Assembly (NCBI GenBank): GCA_021502835.1
Contig: JAKFGP010000060.1
Coordinates: forward strand, 1 to 64,000
DNA from: Streptomyces thinghirensis
GTDB taxonomy: Bacteria; Actinomycetota; Actinomycetia; Streptomycetales; Streptomycetaceae
Direction of reading: 5' to 3'
Length of the DNA: 64,000 nt
Shown here: piece by piece, positions 51,776-63,729 of the stretch
Position numbering within the stretch: the stretch's first letter is position 1
Layout: every line of letters begins with the position of its first letter
Notes under the pieces: model-generated
Databases searched by the model: none
Seen by the model: only the letters and a program-made list of their open reading frames with translations
What the model was told of the DNA's origin: nothing
Position numbers and translations under genes: made by a program

Positions 51776-52347
51776 GTGGCCAAGGGACAGGAGCAGGCGG
51801 CGCCGGACGCCGTGCTGACGCGGATCGGGCAGGTCGTCATGCTGCACCACGCGGGCGACCGCGAGGAGGCCCGCCACCGCCTCCTCGGCCTGTGGGCGGA
51901 GATCGGCGAGCACGGCGACCCGCTGCACCGCTGCACCCCTGGCCCACTACCTGGCCGACACCCAGGACGACCCGGGGGACGAACTGGCCTGGGACCTGCG
52001 GGCGTTGTCGGCGGCCGAGGAACTCACAGAGGATCGTTCGGGGGCCGGTCGGGGGACCGGACCGCCGATCGGCCCGAGGGGGCACTCGCCGCCCGCGCCC
52101 TCTACCCCTCGCTGCACCTGAACCTGGCCGCCGACTACGACCGCCTCGGCCACCGCGAGGCCGCCCGCCCACACCTGCGGCGCGCCGCGGCGCGGCCCGA
52201 GGATCCCCTCGCCCCCGACCGCTACGGCGAGGGTGTACGCGCGGCCATCGGCCGACTGGAGCTGCGGCTCGGCGGCACCGGCCCCAGCACGGACGGGCCG
52301 CCGGAGCGGCCCGACGGGCGGTGGGGGCCGCGCGGCAGCGGCCGTAG
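51776..52347 (+). CDS. Hypothetical tetratricopeptide-like protein
   Basis: About 185 residues: LTRIGQVVMLHHAGDREEAR, HRLLGLWAEIGEHGDPLHRC, TLAHYLADTQDDPGDELAWD, LYPSLHLNLAADYDRLGHRE, AARPHLRRA. The helical pairs are TPR-like, as in conserved streptomycete hypothetical proteins. GGAGGA precedes the GTG. Frame changes near 51938 and 52030. The 3' end is uncertain because the last part is frame-broken and G+C-rich; the stop at 52345 is my best choice. Confidence 0.65.
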
Positions 52348-52376
52348 TCCCGGCCCGCCGCGCCACGCGTGCCCGC

Positions 52377-52886
52377 TCAGTGGCCGTGACGCCTGTTCGC
52401 AGATGACCGCCTCGGGGCTGCCCGGTCGCCAGCCGCCGTACTGCTTGCCCAGCGAGCACACGTCGGCGTTCTCGCCGGTGTCCCGGCCGGTCGGCCGGGG
52501 GCACGTCGGGGACCTCGACGCGAGATCGCTCCCGGCCCCGCTCCCGCTCCGGTGTCCCGGGGGGTGCGGTCCGGAGGTCGTTGTTCCGGACGGGCGCGGG
52601 TGGCGGGGGGTTTCCGCTGCGGTGGGGCCGCCTTCAAGGACGCCGTACGGCGCCGGCTCGCCGGAGGCGTGGTCCGGGGTCCGGGAGGGGCCGATCATCT
52701 CCAGCGCCTCACGGGCCGGGGCCTGCACGACCCGAGGCTCGGACGGGCCGTCCGGGCGCGGCGCCGAGGAGCGGGCGGCCGCCGTCGACGGGTCGGCGCG
52801 GCCGGGCCCTGGACCGTCGTACAGCCGGTCAGGGCCGAGGCCGCCACGGTCACCAGGAGCGTTGCGGTGGTCGTCGTTCGATGCAC
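52377..52886 (-). CDS. Hypothetical lipoprotein
   Basis: About 169 residues: signal TTTTATLLVTVAASALTGC with a good lipobox, a Pro/Arg-rich linker, VQAPAREALEMIGPSRTPDH, and a C-terminal NADVCSLGKQYGGWRPGSPE with VICEQAHGH. The pattern VCxLGxxYGGWxPxSPEAxxC with two Cys probably forms a disulfide-bonded mini-domain on the outside of the cell. Family not recognised. The GTG start is inside a longer open frame. Frame changes near 52715 and 52385. Convergent with the TPR-like gene. Confidence 0.6.
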
Positions 52887-52998
52887 CCGCGCCACTCTGC
52901 TGGGTCGCGCCCCGTGCACGGCGCCGGACAAGCGGAGGTTGCCCCGCACGGGTGATCTCCGGCCCCGTACGGAGGCCCCGGGGCCGCCGAGGGTGACG

Positions 52999-53510
52999 TC
53001 AGTCGCCCGTGGCGCCGTCGAGGCTCTCGCGGATCAGATCGGCGTGCCCGTTGTGACGGGCGTACTCCTCGATCATGTGGGTGTGGATCCAGCGCAGGGT
53101 GTAGCGCTCGCCGGTGCGCCGGTGCAGGCCGCGGGTCGGTGCGTCGAGGGGGACGCCGGCCGTGCAATGCGCCGGGCGGCCTCGATCTCGGCCTGCCAGG
53201 TGGCCGGGCCTCCTGCCAGGTGTCCTCCTCGGTCAGCAGAACTCGCCGTCCGGATTCTCGTCGCTGTAGTGGATCGGGTCCGCGTCCTCGTCCGCCAGCA
53301 CCCTGCGGTACCAGCTCCGTTCCACCTCCGCCATGTGCCGCACCAGTCCCATCAGGGTCAACGTGGACGGGGCCACGGCGGCGGTCCTGAGCTGGGCGTC
53401 GGTGAGGCCCTCGCACTTCCACGCGAGGGTCTGCCGGTGGTACTCAGCCAGCCCTCCAGCATGGTGCGTTCGTCGGCGTCGGCGGCTGGTTCGCGGCGTT
53501 CGGTTGTCAT
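52999..53510 (-). CDS. DUF664/DinB-fold metalloprotein
   Basis: About 170 residues: [92 protein letters not shown]. The helical DinB fold with HMxxVE and [14 protein letters not shown] metal-binding His residues is typical of mycothiol-dependent or hypothetical actinobacterial transferases. Frame changes near 53165, 53215, 53235 and 53450. Confidence 0.8.
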
Positions 53511-53553
53511 GTCGGCATCCTCGCTGATGAAGACCCCCGCCGACCAGGAGATT

Positions 53554-54164
53554 TCAGCCGCCCAGCATGCCGTCCAGCACCTCGCGCAGGCCGGCCCGCA
53601 CCTCGTGGAGGCTGGGCACCTGAGCGTGGAAGGTCCCGGCCACGCAGGCTGAACATCAGCCCGTCCGCCCAGGCGACCAGCGACAGCACGTGGCGTGCCG
53701 GGTCGGCCGAGCCCATCGCCGTGACGAGGGCGCCGAGTTGCTCACGGAAGCGGGCGCCCGCCGTGTCGAAATGGGCTCGTAGCTCCGGGCGGCGCGTGGC
53801 CTCCAGGGCCAGTTCGTAGCGGGCCAGCGTCAGCTCGCGGTTGCGGGTCAGGGCACGGTGCGTCGCCAGTGCCAGCGCGTCCACCAGCGAGTCCAGGCCG
53901 TGGCGGGGGCCGGCATCTCGTCCAGCCGCAGCACCCCGCGCCTCCCGGTCGGCCAGGCGCCGCACCGCCAGTTCGAGGAGCGCCTGCCGGGTCCGCGCCA
54001 GGTTGGACGTGGAGCCCCGGGGAGCCCGGCCGCCTCGTCGACCGCGCGGTGCGTGAGCCCGCGCATCCCGCGCTCGGCGAGCAGGGCCAGAGCGGCGTCG
54101 GCGACGAGGTCGGCGCGGGAGGGCGCCGGCGGGAGGGCGCGGTGCGTGGGGTGCTTTCGGACAT
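53554..54164 (-). CDS. TetR-family regulator
   Basis: About 203 residues. The HTH reads LVADAALALLAERGMRGLTH, RAVDEAAGLPRGSTSNLART, RQALLELAVRRLADREA. The C-terminal ligand domain holds LDSLVDALALATHRALTRNR, ELTLARYELALEATRRPELR, VLSLVAWADGLMF, ending REVLDGMLGG. Divergent from the monooxygenase gene over two operator-like palindromes, so it very likely represses both. Frame changes near 53650, 53915 and 54020. Confidence 0.87.
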
Positions 54165-54184
54165 GGAGATCAACCTACCCGCTT

Positions 54185-54234
54185 CACTACGGCTGTAGTA
54201 CAGTTGCGATCGAAGGTTCACTACAGCTGTAGTG
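54185..54234. promoter_or_regulatory. Two TetR operators
   Basis: Operator 2 is a perfect 16-bp palindrome CACTACAGCTGTAGTG (54219-54234). Operator 1 is CACTACGGCTGTAGTA (54185-54200), with one arm mismatch. Centres are 34 bp apart, about three helical turns, between the divergent tetR and monooxygenase starts. Confidence 0.8.
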
Positions 54235-54261
54235 AGCGGATGGCGAGTGCGAGGAGGAGCC

Positions 54262-55405
54262 ATGACACGGACACGGCAGGCCGTCGTGATCGGCGGCGGC
54301 ATCGGGGGTCCTGACGCGGCGGTGGCCCTGCACCGCCGCCGGCCTGCAGGTCACCGTCCTGGAACGCGCCCGCTCGCTCCAGCCGATCGGCGCGGCCATC
54401 TCCCTGTCGCCCAACGCCTGCACGCCCTGGACGTCATCGGCCTCGGCGACGAGATCCGCGACCTGGCCGCCTGGCAGGGCGACGCGGGCCTGCGCACCCC
54501 GGGCGGGCGCTGGATCTCCCGCTCCAGCGCCGAGGCCGCGGCGGCCCCGGTTCGGGGGCCCCGCTCGTGCTGCTGCACGCGGTCCACCCTCATCGACCGG
54601 CTGGCCGCACAACTACCGCCCGACACCGTCCGCACCGCCGCCGACGCGATGCTCGCCGACCCCGGCGACAGCGACCGGCCGGCCAGGGTGCGCACCCCCG
54701 ACGGCGAGCTGGAGGCGGGCCTGGTCGTCGGAGCCGACGGCATCCGCTCCTCCGTACGCGGCGCGCTGTTCCCGCGCCACCCGGGCCCCGTCTACTCCGG
54801 CTTCACCACCTGGCGCGTGGTGATCCCGGTGCCGGCGCCGAGTTCTCCTCCCCACGAGACCTGGGGCCGGGGCCGCATCTGGGGCACGCATCCGCTCAAG
54901 GACGGCCGGGTCTACGCCTACGCCGCCGCGATCACCCCGGCGGGCGGACACGCGGCCGACGAGAAGGCGGAGTTGCTGCACCGGTACGGCGACTGGCACG
55001 ACCCGATCCCCGCCGTCCTCGCCGCGGCGCCGCCCCGAGGACGTCCTGCGCCACGACGTGCACCACATCACCGAGCCGCTGCCCCGCGTTCCACCGAGGC
55101 CGGGTCGCCCTGCTGGGGGACGCCGCGCACGCCATGCCGCCGACCCTCGGCCAGGGCGGCAACCAGGCCATCGAGGACGCGATCGTGCTCGCCCACCACC
55201 ACGACGACCTCGCCGCCTACACCGCCGCGCGCCTGCCCCGGACGACCGGCGTCGTCCGCCAGGCCGTCAGGGTCGCCCGGCTCAACCGATGACCAACCGC
55301 GCCGGGATCGCCGTACGCGACACCGCGATCGCCGCGCTGTCCAAGGCCGGACCGGCCCTCTTCCTGCGCGGCTTCGACGGCATCGCCGACTGGCGGCCCC
55401 GATGA
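54262..55405 (+). CDS. FAD-dependent monooxygenase (PHBH type)
   Basis: About 381 residues. The dinucleotide fold is AVVIGGGIGGLTAAVALHRA. The DG motif is LVVGADGIRSSVRGALFPRH, and the GD motif ALLGDAAHAMPPTLGQGGNQ is followed by AIEDA. The class A flavin hydroxylases insert oxygen into aromatic or polyketide-like substrates using NAD(P)H. GAGGAGGAGC precedes the ATG. Control by the divergent TetR is likely, so the substrate may be a xenobiotic or antibiotic. Frame changes near 54315, 54345, 54418, 54550, 54850, 55030 and 55085. Confidence 0.87.
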
Positions 55406-55409
55406 AGCC

Positions 55410-55446
55410 TCTCCGCTCGAGCGAAGCCGAGAGTGGGGGAGGCCGG
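55410..55446. repeat. Dispersed Streptomyces hairpin element
   Basis: CTCTCCGCTCGAGCGAAGCC plus GAGAGTGGGGGAGGC. The pairing of GCCTC with GAGGC and of CTCGAG/CTCTCGG segments makes an imperfect hairpin. I recognise this core from memory as recurring between Streptomyces genes. A related stretch on the other strand lies at 8190-8240. Confidence 0.5.
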
Positions 55447-55493
55447 CGCGCCCCAGCAGACCCAGGTCGGCGAGCGTTAGAGGAGTACACCCC

Positions 55494-56399
55494 GTGAAGG
55501 TCGGCGTCATCGGACTCGGCGACATCGCGCAGAAGGCCTACCTGCCGGTACTCCGCCACGCTGCCCGGGGTCGAACTGCACCTGCAGACCCGCACCCCCG
55601 CGACGCTCACCCGCGTCGCCGACGGACTGCGCCTCGCGGACGGGCAGCGCCACGCCGACCTCGACTCCTCCTCGCCGAGGGCCTCGACGCCGCCTTCGTG
55701 CACGCGCCGACGGCCGTCCACCCCGAGATCGTGACCCGGCTCCTCGAAGCCGGCGTCCCGGCCTACGTCGACAAGCCGCTCGCCTACGAACTCGCCGACT
55801 CGAGCGCCTGGTGACCCTCATCGAGGAACGCGGCACCGGCCTCGCCGTCGGCTTCAACCGGCGCCACGCGCCCCGGTACGCGCAGTGCGCCGAGCACCCG
55901 CGCGAGCTCGATCATCATGCAGAAGAACCGCATAGGCCTGCCCGAGGAACCGCGCACGATGATCCTCGACGACCATCCACGTCGTCGACACGCTGCGCTT
56001 CCTGGCGCCGGGACCGGTCGACGACGTGACGGTCCGCGCCCGTGTCCAGGACGGCCTGCTCCACCACGTCGTGCTCCAGCTCGCCGGGGACGGCTTTCAC
56101 CGCGCTCGGCGTCATGAACCGGCTCAGCGGTTCGGCGGAGGAGATCCTCGAGGTGTCCGGCCAGGACACCAAGCGCCAGGTGGTCAATCTCGCCGAGGTG
56201 ATCGACCACAGCGGGCCAGCCGACCGTGCGGCGGCGCGGCGACTGGGTCCCGGTGGCCCGCCAGCGCGGCATCGAGCAGGCGGTGCTCGCCTTCCTCGAC
56301 GCCGTGCGCGCCGGCGGGGTGCTCAGTGCCCGGGACGCGCTCGAGACCCATGAGCTGTGCGGGCGGGTGGTGCGGGCGGTGGCGGAGCGCTCCGCCTGA
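55494..56399 (+). CDS. Gfo/Idh/MocA-family oxidoreductase
   Basis: 301 residues: a Rossmann start VKVGVIGLGDIAQKAYLPVL, FVHAPTAVHPEIVTRLLEAG, the family EKP-type motif as VPAYVDKPLAYELADSERLV, GLAVGFNRRHAPRYAQ and IHVVDTLRFLAPGPVDDVTV. NAD(P)-dependent dehydrogenase of sugars or related compounds. AGAGGAG at 55480-55486 precedes the GTG. Frame changes near 55560, 55670, 55805, 55980, 56105 and others cancel. Its 3' end overlaps the antisense lnt end by 77 bp. Confidence 0.85.
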
Positions 56400-57899
56400 G
56401 CCGCACCGCCCGTACACCCTCGGCGGCGGCCCAGGCCGCGAGGATCAGCAGCGCCGCGCGCGGTGTCCAGTCGCCGTAGCGGACGTACGGCGTGCTGCCG
56501 TGCGTGAGCGGCACCTCGGCACACCCGCGACGCGCTCGCGTCGGTGCCGAGCCACGACCCGATCCGGGCGCCGTTCGCGTCGTAGACGGCGGAGACGCCG
56601 GTCAGGTCGCGTGCACCATCGGGGCGGCCGGTCTCGGCGGCGCGCAGTGCGGCGAGCGAGGCGTGCTGCTCGGGCGCCCAGGTGTGCTGGAAGGTCGATG
56701 TCGACGACTGGGCGAGCAGCACCTCGGCGCCGTCGGCGGCGAGCCGGCGGCTCCATGTCGGGGAACGCGCTCTCGAAGCACACCATCGGGCCGATCCGCA
56801 GCCCGTCCCCGGCGTCCATCACCACCTGCTCGGAGCCCCTCCTGCGGTCCTCGCCCGCCGCCTCGCCGACGGAGGTGGCCCAGCCGAGCAGTGAGCGGGC
56901 CGGGACGTACTCGCCGAACGGGACGAGCCGCATCTTGTCGTACCGCTCACCGGTCGGGCCGTCGGGGCCGACGAGCACCGAACTCTTGTAGATGCCGGGC
57001 TTGTCGGAGCGCCGCGCGTCCACGTTGACCAGGATGTCCGCGCCGGTCTCCCCGCGACAGCGCCGTGAGCCGGCGTGCCAGGTCGGGCCGGTCGTCCAGG
57101 TCGAAGCCGACGCTGCTCTCGCCCCAGACGATCAGGTCGAGGTCCCGGTCGGCGAGCCGGCGGGTCAGCTCCTCCTCGCGGTCGAAGCGCCGGTCGGCAC
57201 TGTCCCGGCCGACGACGATGCCGGGCTGCACGACGGCGATCGCGACCCGCTCGTCGGCATCGGGGCGCGGTGACCAGACCCAGGCCGCGGAGGTGGCGGC
57301 GGCGGTGGTGACCAGCCCGGCCAGTGCGGGCACCCCGGGCCCGGCGGACGGCGACGAGCACGGCGACGGCGACGTTGACGGCCACCACCAGGAAGCTCAG
57401 CAGCCACACCCCGCCCACCGAGGCGAGCCGCAGCGCCGGTGCCGCCTGCCACTGACTCGCGCCGAGGACGCCCCAGGGGCCGCCGAGCCCCTCCCAGGAA
57501 CGGACCAGCTCCACCGCCAGCCAGCCCGACGGCAGCACCACGAGCGACGCGGCGACCCGCGGACCGAGGGCGTCCCGCCCAGCAGCCGGCGCACCAGCCA
57601 GCCCCACGGCGGCCAGCGCGCCGAGCAGCGCGGCGATGACGAACGTGAACACATGCAGGTTGGGCAGCAGCCAGTGATGCATGGCCAGCATGAACCCGAA
57701 GCCGCCGCACCACCCGTCGTACGCCGCCCGCTTCCAGGTCGGCGCGGTACGGGCCAGCAGCAGCCAGGGCACCAGGGCGACCCAGGCCCACCACCACAGG
57801 GCCGGACCCGGAAAGGCGAGCACGGCGCAGCGCGCCGGCGACCGCGGCGCCGGCGGAGCGCCGCCACGTGGAGGCGAGCCGGCGGTCGAGCGTCTTCAT
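56323..57899 (-). CDS. lnt: Apolipoprotein N-acyltransferase
   Basis: About 525 residues. N-terminal transmembrane part (LAFPGPALWWWAWVALVPWL, MLAMHHWLLPNLHVFTFVIA, LLSFLVVAVNVAVAVLVAV) then a nitrilase domain with the Glu-Lys-Cys triad: LIVWGESSVGFDLDD, ERYDKMRLVPFGEYVPARSL and IGPMVCFESAFPDM. Adds the third acyl chain to lipoproteins; several lipoproteins are encoded in this window. The tail after VRYGDWTPRAALLIL is a last helix plus a Pro/Arg-rich end. Frame changes near 56520, 56750, 57050, 57345, 57580 and 57830. Confidence 0.92.
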
Positions 57900-58007
57900 A
57901 GGCGCCTCCCTACCCCGTGGTCTCTTCAGTGTGCGCGCTCGACGAGGGCGGATTGCAGTTGATCACATCGGATGTCCGGGTCCGGGGAAGCGTGGCCTCG
58001 CCTAAGA

Positions 58008-58024
58008 TGATCGATGATCGATCA
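58008..58024. promoter_or_regulatory. 17-bp palindrome before the SDR gene
   Basis: TGATCGAT-G-ATCGATCA, perfect 8-bp arms with a one-base centre, 58 bp upstream of the SDR start in the lnt/SDR divergent gap. Candidate operator or promoter-linked dyad; no regulator gene adjoins. Confidence 0.55.
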
Positions 58025-58081
58025 AAACAACCGGCGGCAGCGCCCCTCGGTCCCCCCGACGATCTTCTGCTGGAGGTACTC

Positions 58082-58820
58082 ATGAAGCGTTCCATCACGG
58101 TGGTGACCGGCGGCAGCCGGGGCATCGGGGCAGCGGCCTGCCTGCGGCTCGCGGCCGACGGGCACGACGTCGTCGTGGGCTACGTACGGGACTCGGCGGC
58201 GGCCGAGGCGGTCGTCGCGGGGTGCGCGAGGCCGGCGGCCGCGGTCTCGCGGTCCGGGGCGGACACGTCGGTCGAGGCCGACGTCGAGCGGCTCTTCGAT
58301 GTCGCGGAGGAGCGGCTGGGGCCGGTGACGGGGCTGGTGAACAACGCGGCGGTGACCGGGCCGCTGGGGCGGCTCGCCGACAGCGACACCGCGAACCTGC
58401 GCCGGGTCCTCGACGTCAATCTGCTGGGCGCGCTGCTGTGCGCCCGGCGCGCCGCGCAGCTGATGACCGCGCGGGGAGCGGCGTGATCGTGAACGTGTCG
58501 TCGGGCGCCGCGACCATCGGCAGCCCGGGGAGTACGTGCACTACGCGGCGACCAAGGCGGGCGTCGACGCCCTGACCCTGGGCCTGGCCAAGGAACTCGG
58601 CCCGGACGGCGTCCGCGTCAACGCGGTCGCCCCCGGGGATCATCGACACCGAGATGCACGCCGCGATGGGCGACCCGGAGCGTGCCCGGCGGATGGGGTC
58701 CGCCGTTCCGCTGGGGCGCGCGGCCGGGCGGAGGAGATCGCCGCGGCGATCGCCTGGCTGATGTCGCCGGACGCGTCGTACACGACGGGGACGGTGCTCG
58801 AAGTGGCCGGCGGGCGCTGA
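58082..58820 (+). CDS. SDR-family oxidoreductase (glucose dehydrogenase/FabG-like)
   Basis: About 246 residues: SITVVTGGSRGIGAAACLRL, ADTSVEADVERLFDVAEERL, LVNNAAVTGPLGRLADSDTA, IVNVSSGAATIGSPGEYVHY with the YAATKAGVD Tyr-Lys pair, VNAVAPGIIDTEMHAAMGDP. Classical SDR; substrate unknown. GGAGG at 58071-58075 precedes the ATG. Frame changes near 58225, 58490, 58535, 58635 and 58725. Confidence 0.85.
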
Positions 58821-58833
58821 CCGCCCCGGCAGG

Positions 58834-58983
58834 TCAGGCCGCCTCGATGACCTCGCCGCGGATCGCGGTCGCCCACTCGACCACCAGCAACTCGTACTCC
58901 ACACGCTCCTGCGCCGACAGGGTCCCGCCCGCACGCCGCCACAGCGCACGGATCTGATCGTTCAGCTCCGCGGCGGACCGCAC
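58834..58983 (-). CDS. Small helical hypothetical protein
   Basis: Uninterrupted 49-residue frame: MRSAAELNDQIRALWRRAGG, TLSAQERVEYELLVVEWATA, IRGEVIEAA. Strongly amphipathic helices, with the look of a small streptomycete regulatory or structural peptide. GTG start; a longer form from ATG 59014 would need a frame correction. Family not recognised. Confidence 0.55.
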   Translation of the reverse strand: MRSAAELNDQIRALWRRAGGTLSAQERVEYELLVVEWATAIRGEVIEAA

Positions 58984-58995
58984 GAAAACCAGGAG

Positions 58996-59957
58996 TCACG
59001 GAATTGGGGGACATGCGGACAAGCCTAGGGGCAAGCACTGACAGTGCGCTACCGGACGGCTACAGAGACGGTCGCGGTCGGCCGGCCGAATCCGGGCGGC
59101 GTGCGGGCTGAGGGCACCCGTCGCGACCAGGGCGATGATGACGATGCCGAGCGCGATGCGGTACCAGACGAACGGCATGAAGCTCTTGGTGGAAATGAAT
59201 TTCATGAACCAGGCGATGACCGCGTACCCGGTGGCGAAGGCGATGACGGTCGCGAACAGCGTCGGTCCCCAGGGAGACGTGGTCACTCTCCATCGCGTCC
59301 GTGAGCTCGAACAGGCCGGAGGCGAGCACCGCCGGGATCGCGAGCAGGAACGAGTACCGGGCCGCCGCCTCGCGGCGGTAGCCCATGAAGAGGGCCGCCG
59401 CTGATGGTCGCCCCGGAGCGGGAGACGCCGGGGATGAGGGCCGCGGCCTGGCAGAGGCCGTAGATCAGGCCGTCCCGGACGCTGAGGTTCTCCAGTTCCT
59501 TGCGCTGCTTGGGCGCGCGGTGCCGGCCGCCCTTCTCGTCCCGCGCGGCCATCCGGTCCGCGATACCGATGATCACACCGACGACGATGAGCATGGTCGC
59601 CGTGATCCGCAGGTCGCGGAACGGGCCCTCGATCTGGTCCTTCAGCGTCAGGCCGAGCACGCCGATCGGGATCGAGCCGACGATCACGAGCCAGCCCATG
59701 GCGCGTCGGGGGTTGTGGCGCATCGACTTGTCGGTGAGCGATCGCATCCACGCCGAGATGATCCGCCCGATGTCCTTGCGGAAGTAGATGAGTACGGCGG
59801 CCTCGGTGCCGATCTGCGTGATCGCCGTGAAGGCCGCGCCCGGGTCGTGCCAGCCGGAGAACGCCGCGGTCAGGCGCAGGTGAGCGCTGGAGGACACGGG
59901 GAGGAACTCGGTCAGCCCCTGGACGAGTCCGAGGATGAGTGATTCAAACCAAGACAT
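58996..59957 (-). CDS. uppP: Undecaprenyl-diphosphatase
   Basis: About 280-320 residues, eight or so transmembrane helices. Catalytic motifs are [18 protein letters not shown] near residue 10 and [20 protein letters not shown] near residue 175; the end is [20 protein letters not shown]. It recycles undecaprenyl-PP for peptidoglycan and gives bacitracin tolerance. Frame changes near 59400 and 59275. The open frame continues about 35 codons beyond the family end and reaches the next gene, so the true stop may lie nearer 59100. Confidence 0.92.
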
Positions 59958-60094
59958 GAGGTTACGGGGTCCAAGTGCCGATCGAGAAACGGGCGACGGG
60001 CACGCCGAAGCGCCGTGTGCGGTGATCAGGATCAGGCGTGCCGAGGGGCAGCGTAGCGCCCCAAAGTGAAGATCTGCCCACAGGGGTGGAAGGG

Positions 60095-60570
60095 CTACCG
60101 GGCCGCCGTGCGGGGCCCGTCACCGTCCAGCCCGGGGCCTGCGGATGGGCGGTCAGGTCCTCGTGCCGGACGGCGTCGCCGCAGGCCCGGCAGGTCACCT
60201 GCGGGACGAGTTCGCTGCGCAGGCGTGCTCGATCACCATGGGGCGGTCGTCGTCCGCGCGCAGGTGCTGGTCGCCCCATTCCATGAGGGTCATCAGGACC
60301 GGCTCCAGCTCAAGGCCCGCCCTGGTGGGCCGGTACTCAAGCGCTGCGGGCGTTCGCTGTACGGCTGCCGGGTCAGGATCCCCGCGTCGACGAGCCGCCG
60401 CAGCCGGGTGGCGAGGATGTCGCGCGGGGCGCCGATGTTGCGCACCAGCTGGTCGAAGCGGCCGTTGCCGAGACACACCTCGCGCAGCACGAGCAGGGAG
60501 TACTTCTCGCCGACGAGCGCCAGGGCGTCGGCGATCGAGCAGGGCGCGGGTTCTTGGGGGCGGCGGCCAT
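60095..60570 (-). CDS. HxlR-family regulator
   Basis: About 158 residues: [91 protein letters not shown], the winged-helix HxlR core. It continues with [20 protein letters not shown], a possible metal-binding CxxC near the end. The 3' end is approximate. Frame changes near 60555, 60335 and 60225. Divergent from the thiolase gene across a dyad-rich promoter, so thiolase is the likely target. Confidence 0.82.
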
Positions 60571-60670
60571 GACGTCAGTCTAAGTGAGGGTTTGTTTTTC
60601 CAACTCATAGAGCTATGGTGAGTCGAGATTTCCTACTCACTGGTAGTCGCCGGCCATCGAGGTCCGCACC
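60571..60670. promoter_or_regulatory. HxlR/thiolase divergent promoter
   Basis: 100 bp, much richer in A/T than its surroundings, with CTACTCACTGGTAGT (60631-60645), a near-palindrome, and CTAAGTGAGGG. The first overlaps the thiolase promoter region. Confidence 0.5.
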
Positions 60671-62644
<1,974 letters not shown>

Positions 62645-62726
62645 CCGGTGGGACACTAACCGACAAATGTGTGTGATCGCCGTATGGTGCGTCTCACGAG
62701 GCGTCACAGCCAAGGGAATTCCGGAC

Positions 62727-63424
62727 GTGCCGCGCAGCCCGGCTCGCCGACACCGTGGTTGGAGCGGCTCACCGTCGTGTACGCCGCCGCGGCCGATCCC
62801 GAGCGGGCCGTGGCCCTGCGGGGCGTACATGAAGGACGTGGCGCCTTTCCTGGGTCTGACCTCCTGTTCGCCGCCAGCCTGTCCCGCACCGTCCTGGAAG
62901 GTCTGCTGCCCGCCCGGGCGAGTCGGACTGCGCCGCGGTCGCGCTGCGCTGCTGGCGGCGTGCCCAGCGCGAGTACCACTACTTCGCCGTCGATCTCCTG
63001 CGCCGGTATGTGACGCATATTTTCCGGTGTCCTGCCCGTGGTCCAGCATCTGCTCACCACGGTGCCGTGGTGGGACACCGTCGACCTGCTTTCCGCGCAC
63101 GTCGTCGGAGGGTCGTCGCGGCCGACCGCGACGCCTCACGGCCGACATGGACGCCTGGAGCGCGGACGAGGACCGGGCTAGCCGGTCCGCGCGGCCCTGC
63201 TCCACCAACTGCGCTAAGGGAACGCACCGACACCGACCGCCTCTTCGGCTACTGCCTGCACCAGTCGGGCCGGCGGCGACTTCTTCGTCCGCAAGGCCAT
63301 CGGCTGGTGCCTGCGCGAGTACGCCAAGACCGACCCGGACGCCGTACGCGCCTTCGTGACCGAGCACGGGCAACGCCTCGCGCCGCTGTCCGTGCGGGAG
63401 GCGCTGCGCAACATCGGGCCGTAG
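62727..63424 (+). CDS. DNA alkylation repair protein (AlkD-like)
   Basis: About 231 residues of ALK/HEAT repeats: [87 protein letters not shown], [35 protein letters not shown]. The WWDxVD segment and [19 protein letters not shown] block are family hallmarks. It removes alkylated bases without base flipping in AlkD. AAGGGA before the GTG. Many frame changes. Confidence 0.87.
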
Positions 63425-63434
63425 GAGGCGGAGC

Positions 63435-63478
63435 CGGTACTCAACTCCCGGTACTCGAACCTCGGTACTCGAACTTCC
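63435..63478. repeat. Three 14-bp direct repeats before tuf3
   Basis: CGGTACTC recurs at 63435, 63449 and 63463 within near-identical 14-bp units (CGGTACTCGAACYT). One and a third helical turns apart, in the 300-bp gap before the EF-Tu gene. Confidence 0.7.
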
Positions 63479-63729
63479 GTGCCATAAAAACCATTCGACG
63501 TGGGACAAAGCGTCGGCGAGGATCGGCGTCATGTTCCGGTACGCCTTCCACCTCGCAGCATCCGCGGTCGCGGATGCCCCGAGCTGCCGCCCCCTTCTTC
63601 AAGGCCGCGACGGCCGCAGTCGATTGGCGCCCGAAGCTGACCCTCCCGGATCGTCCGGCGGACCCCGCAGGGAGGGTCGGCCGGCCCCAGGGGGTCCCCA
63701 CCACCGCCACGAGGCTTCGAGGTACCGCC
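63479..63729 (+). promoter_or_regulatory. tuf3 promoter/leader region
   Basis: No supported gene. Contains a dyad CCCTCCCGGATCG / CGCAGGGAGGG near 63643-63676 that could fold in the leader. CTTCGAGG at 63713-63720 precedes the tuf3 ATG but is a weak ribosome site. Confidence 0.35.

Noticed and set aside
54164..58820. A secondary-metabolite cluster around the TetR, monooxygenase, oxidoreductase and SDR genes.
   Set aside because: No polyketide, peptide, terpene or RiPP core enzyme is present, and lnt and uppP lie among them.
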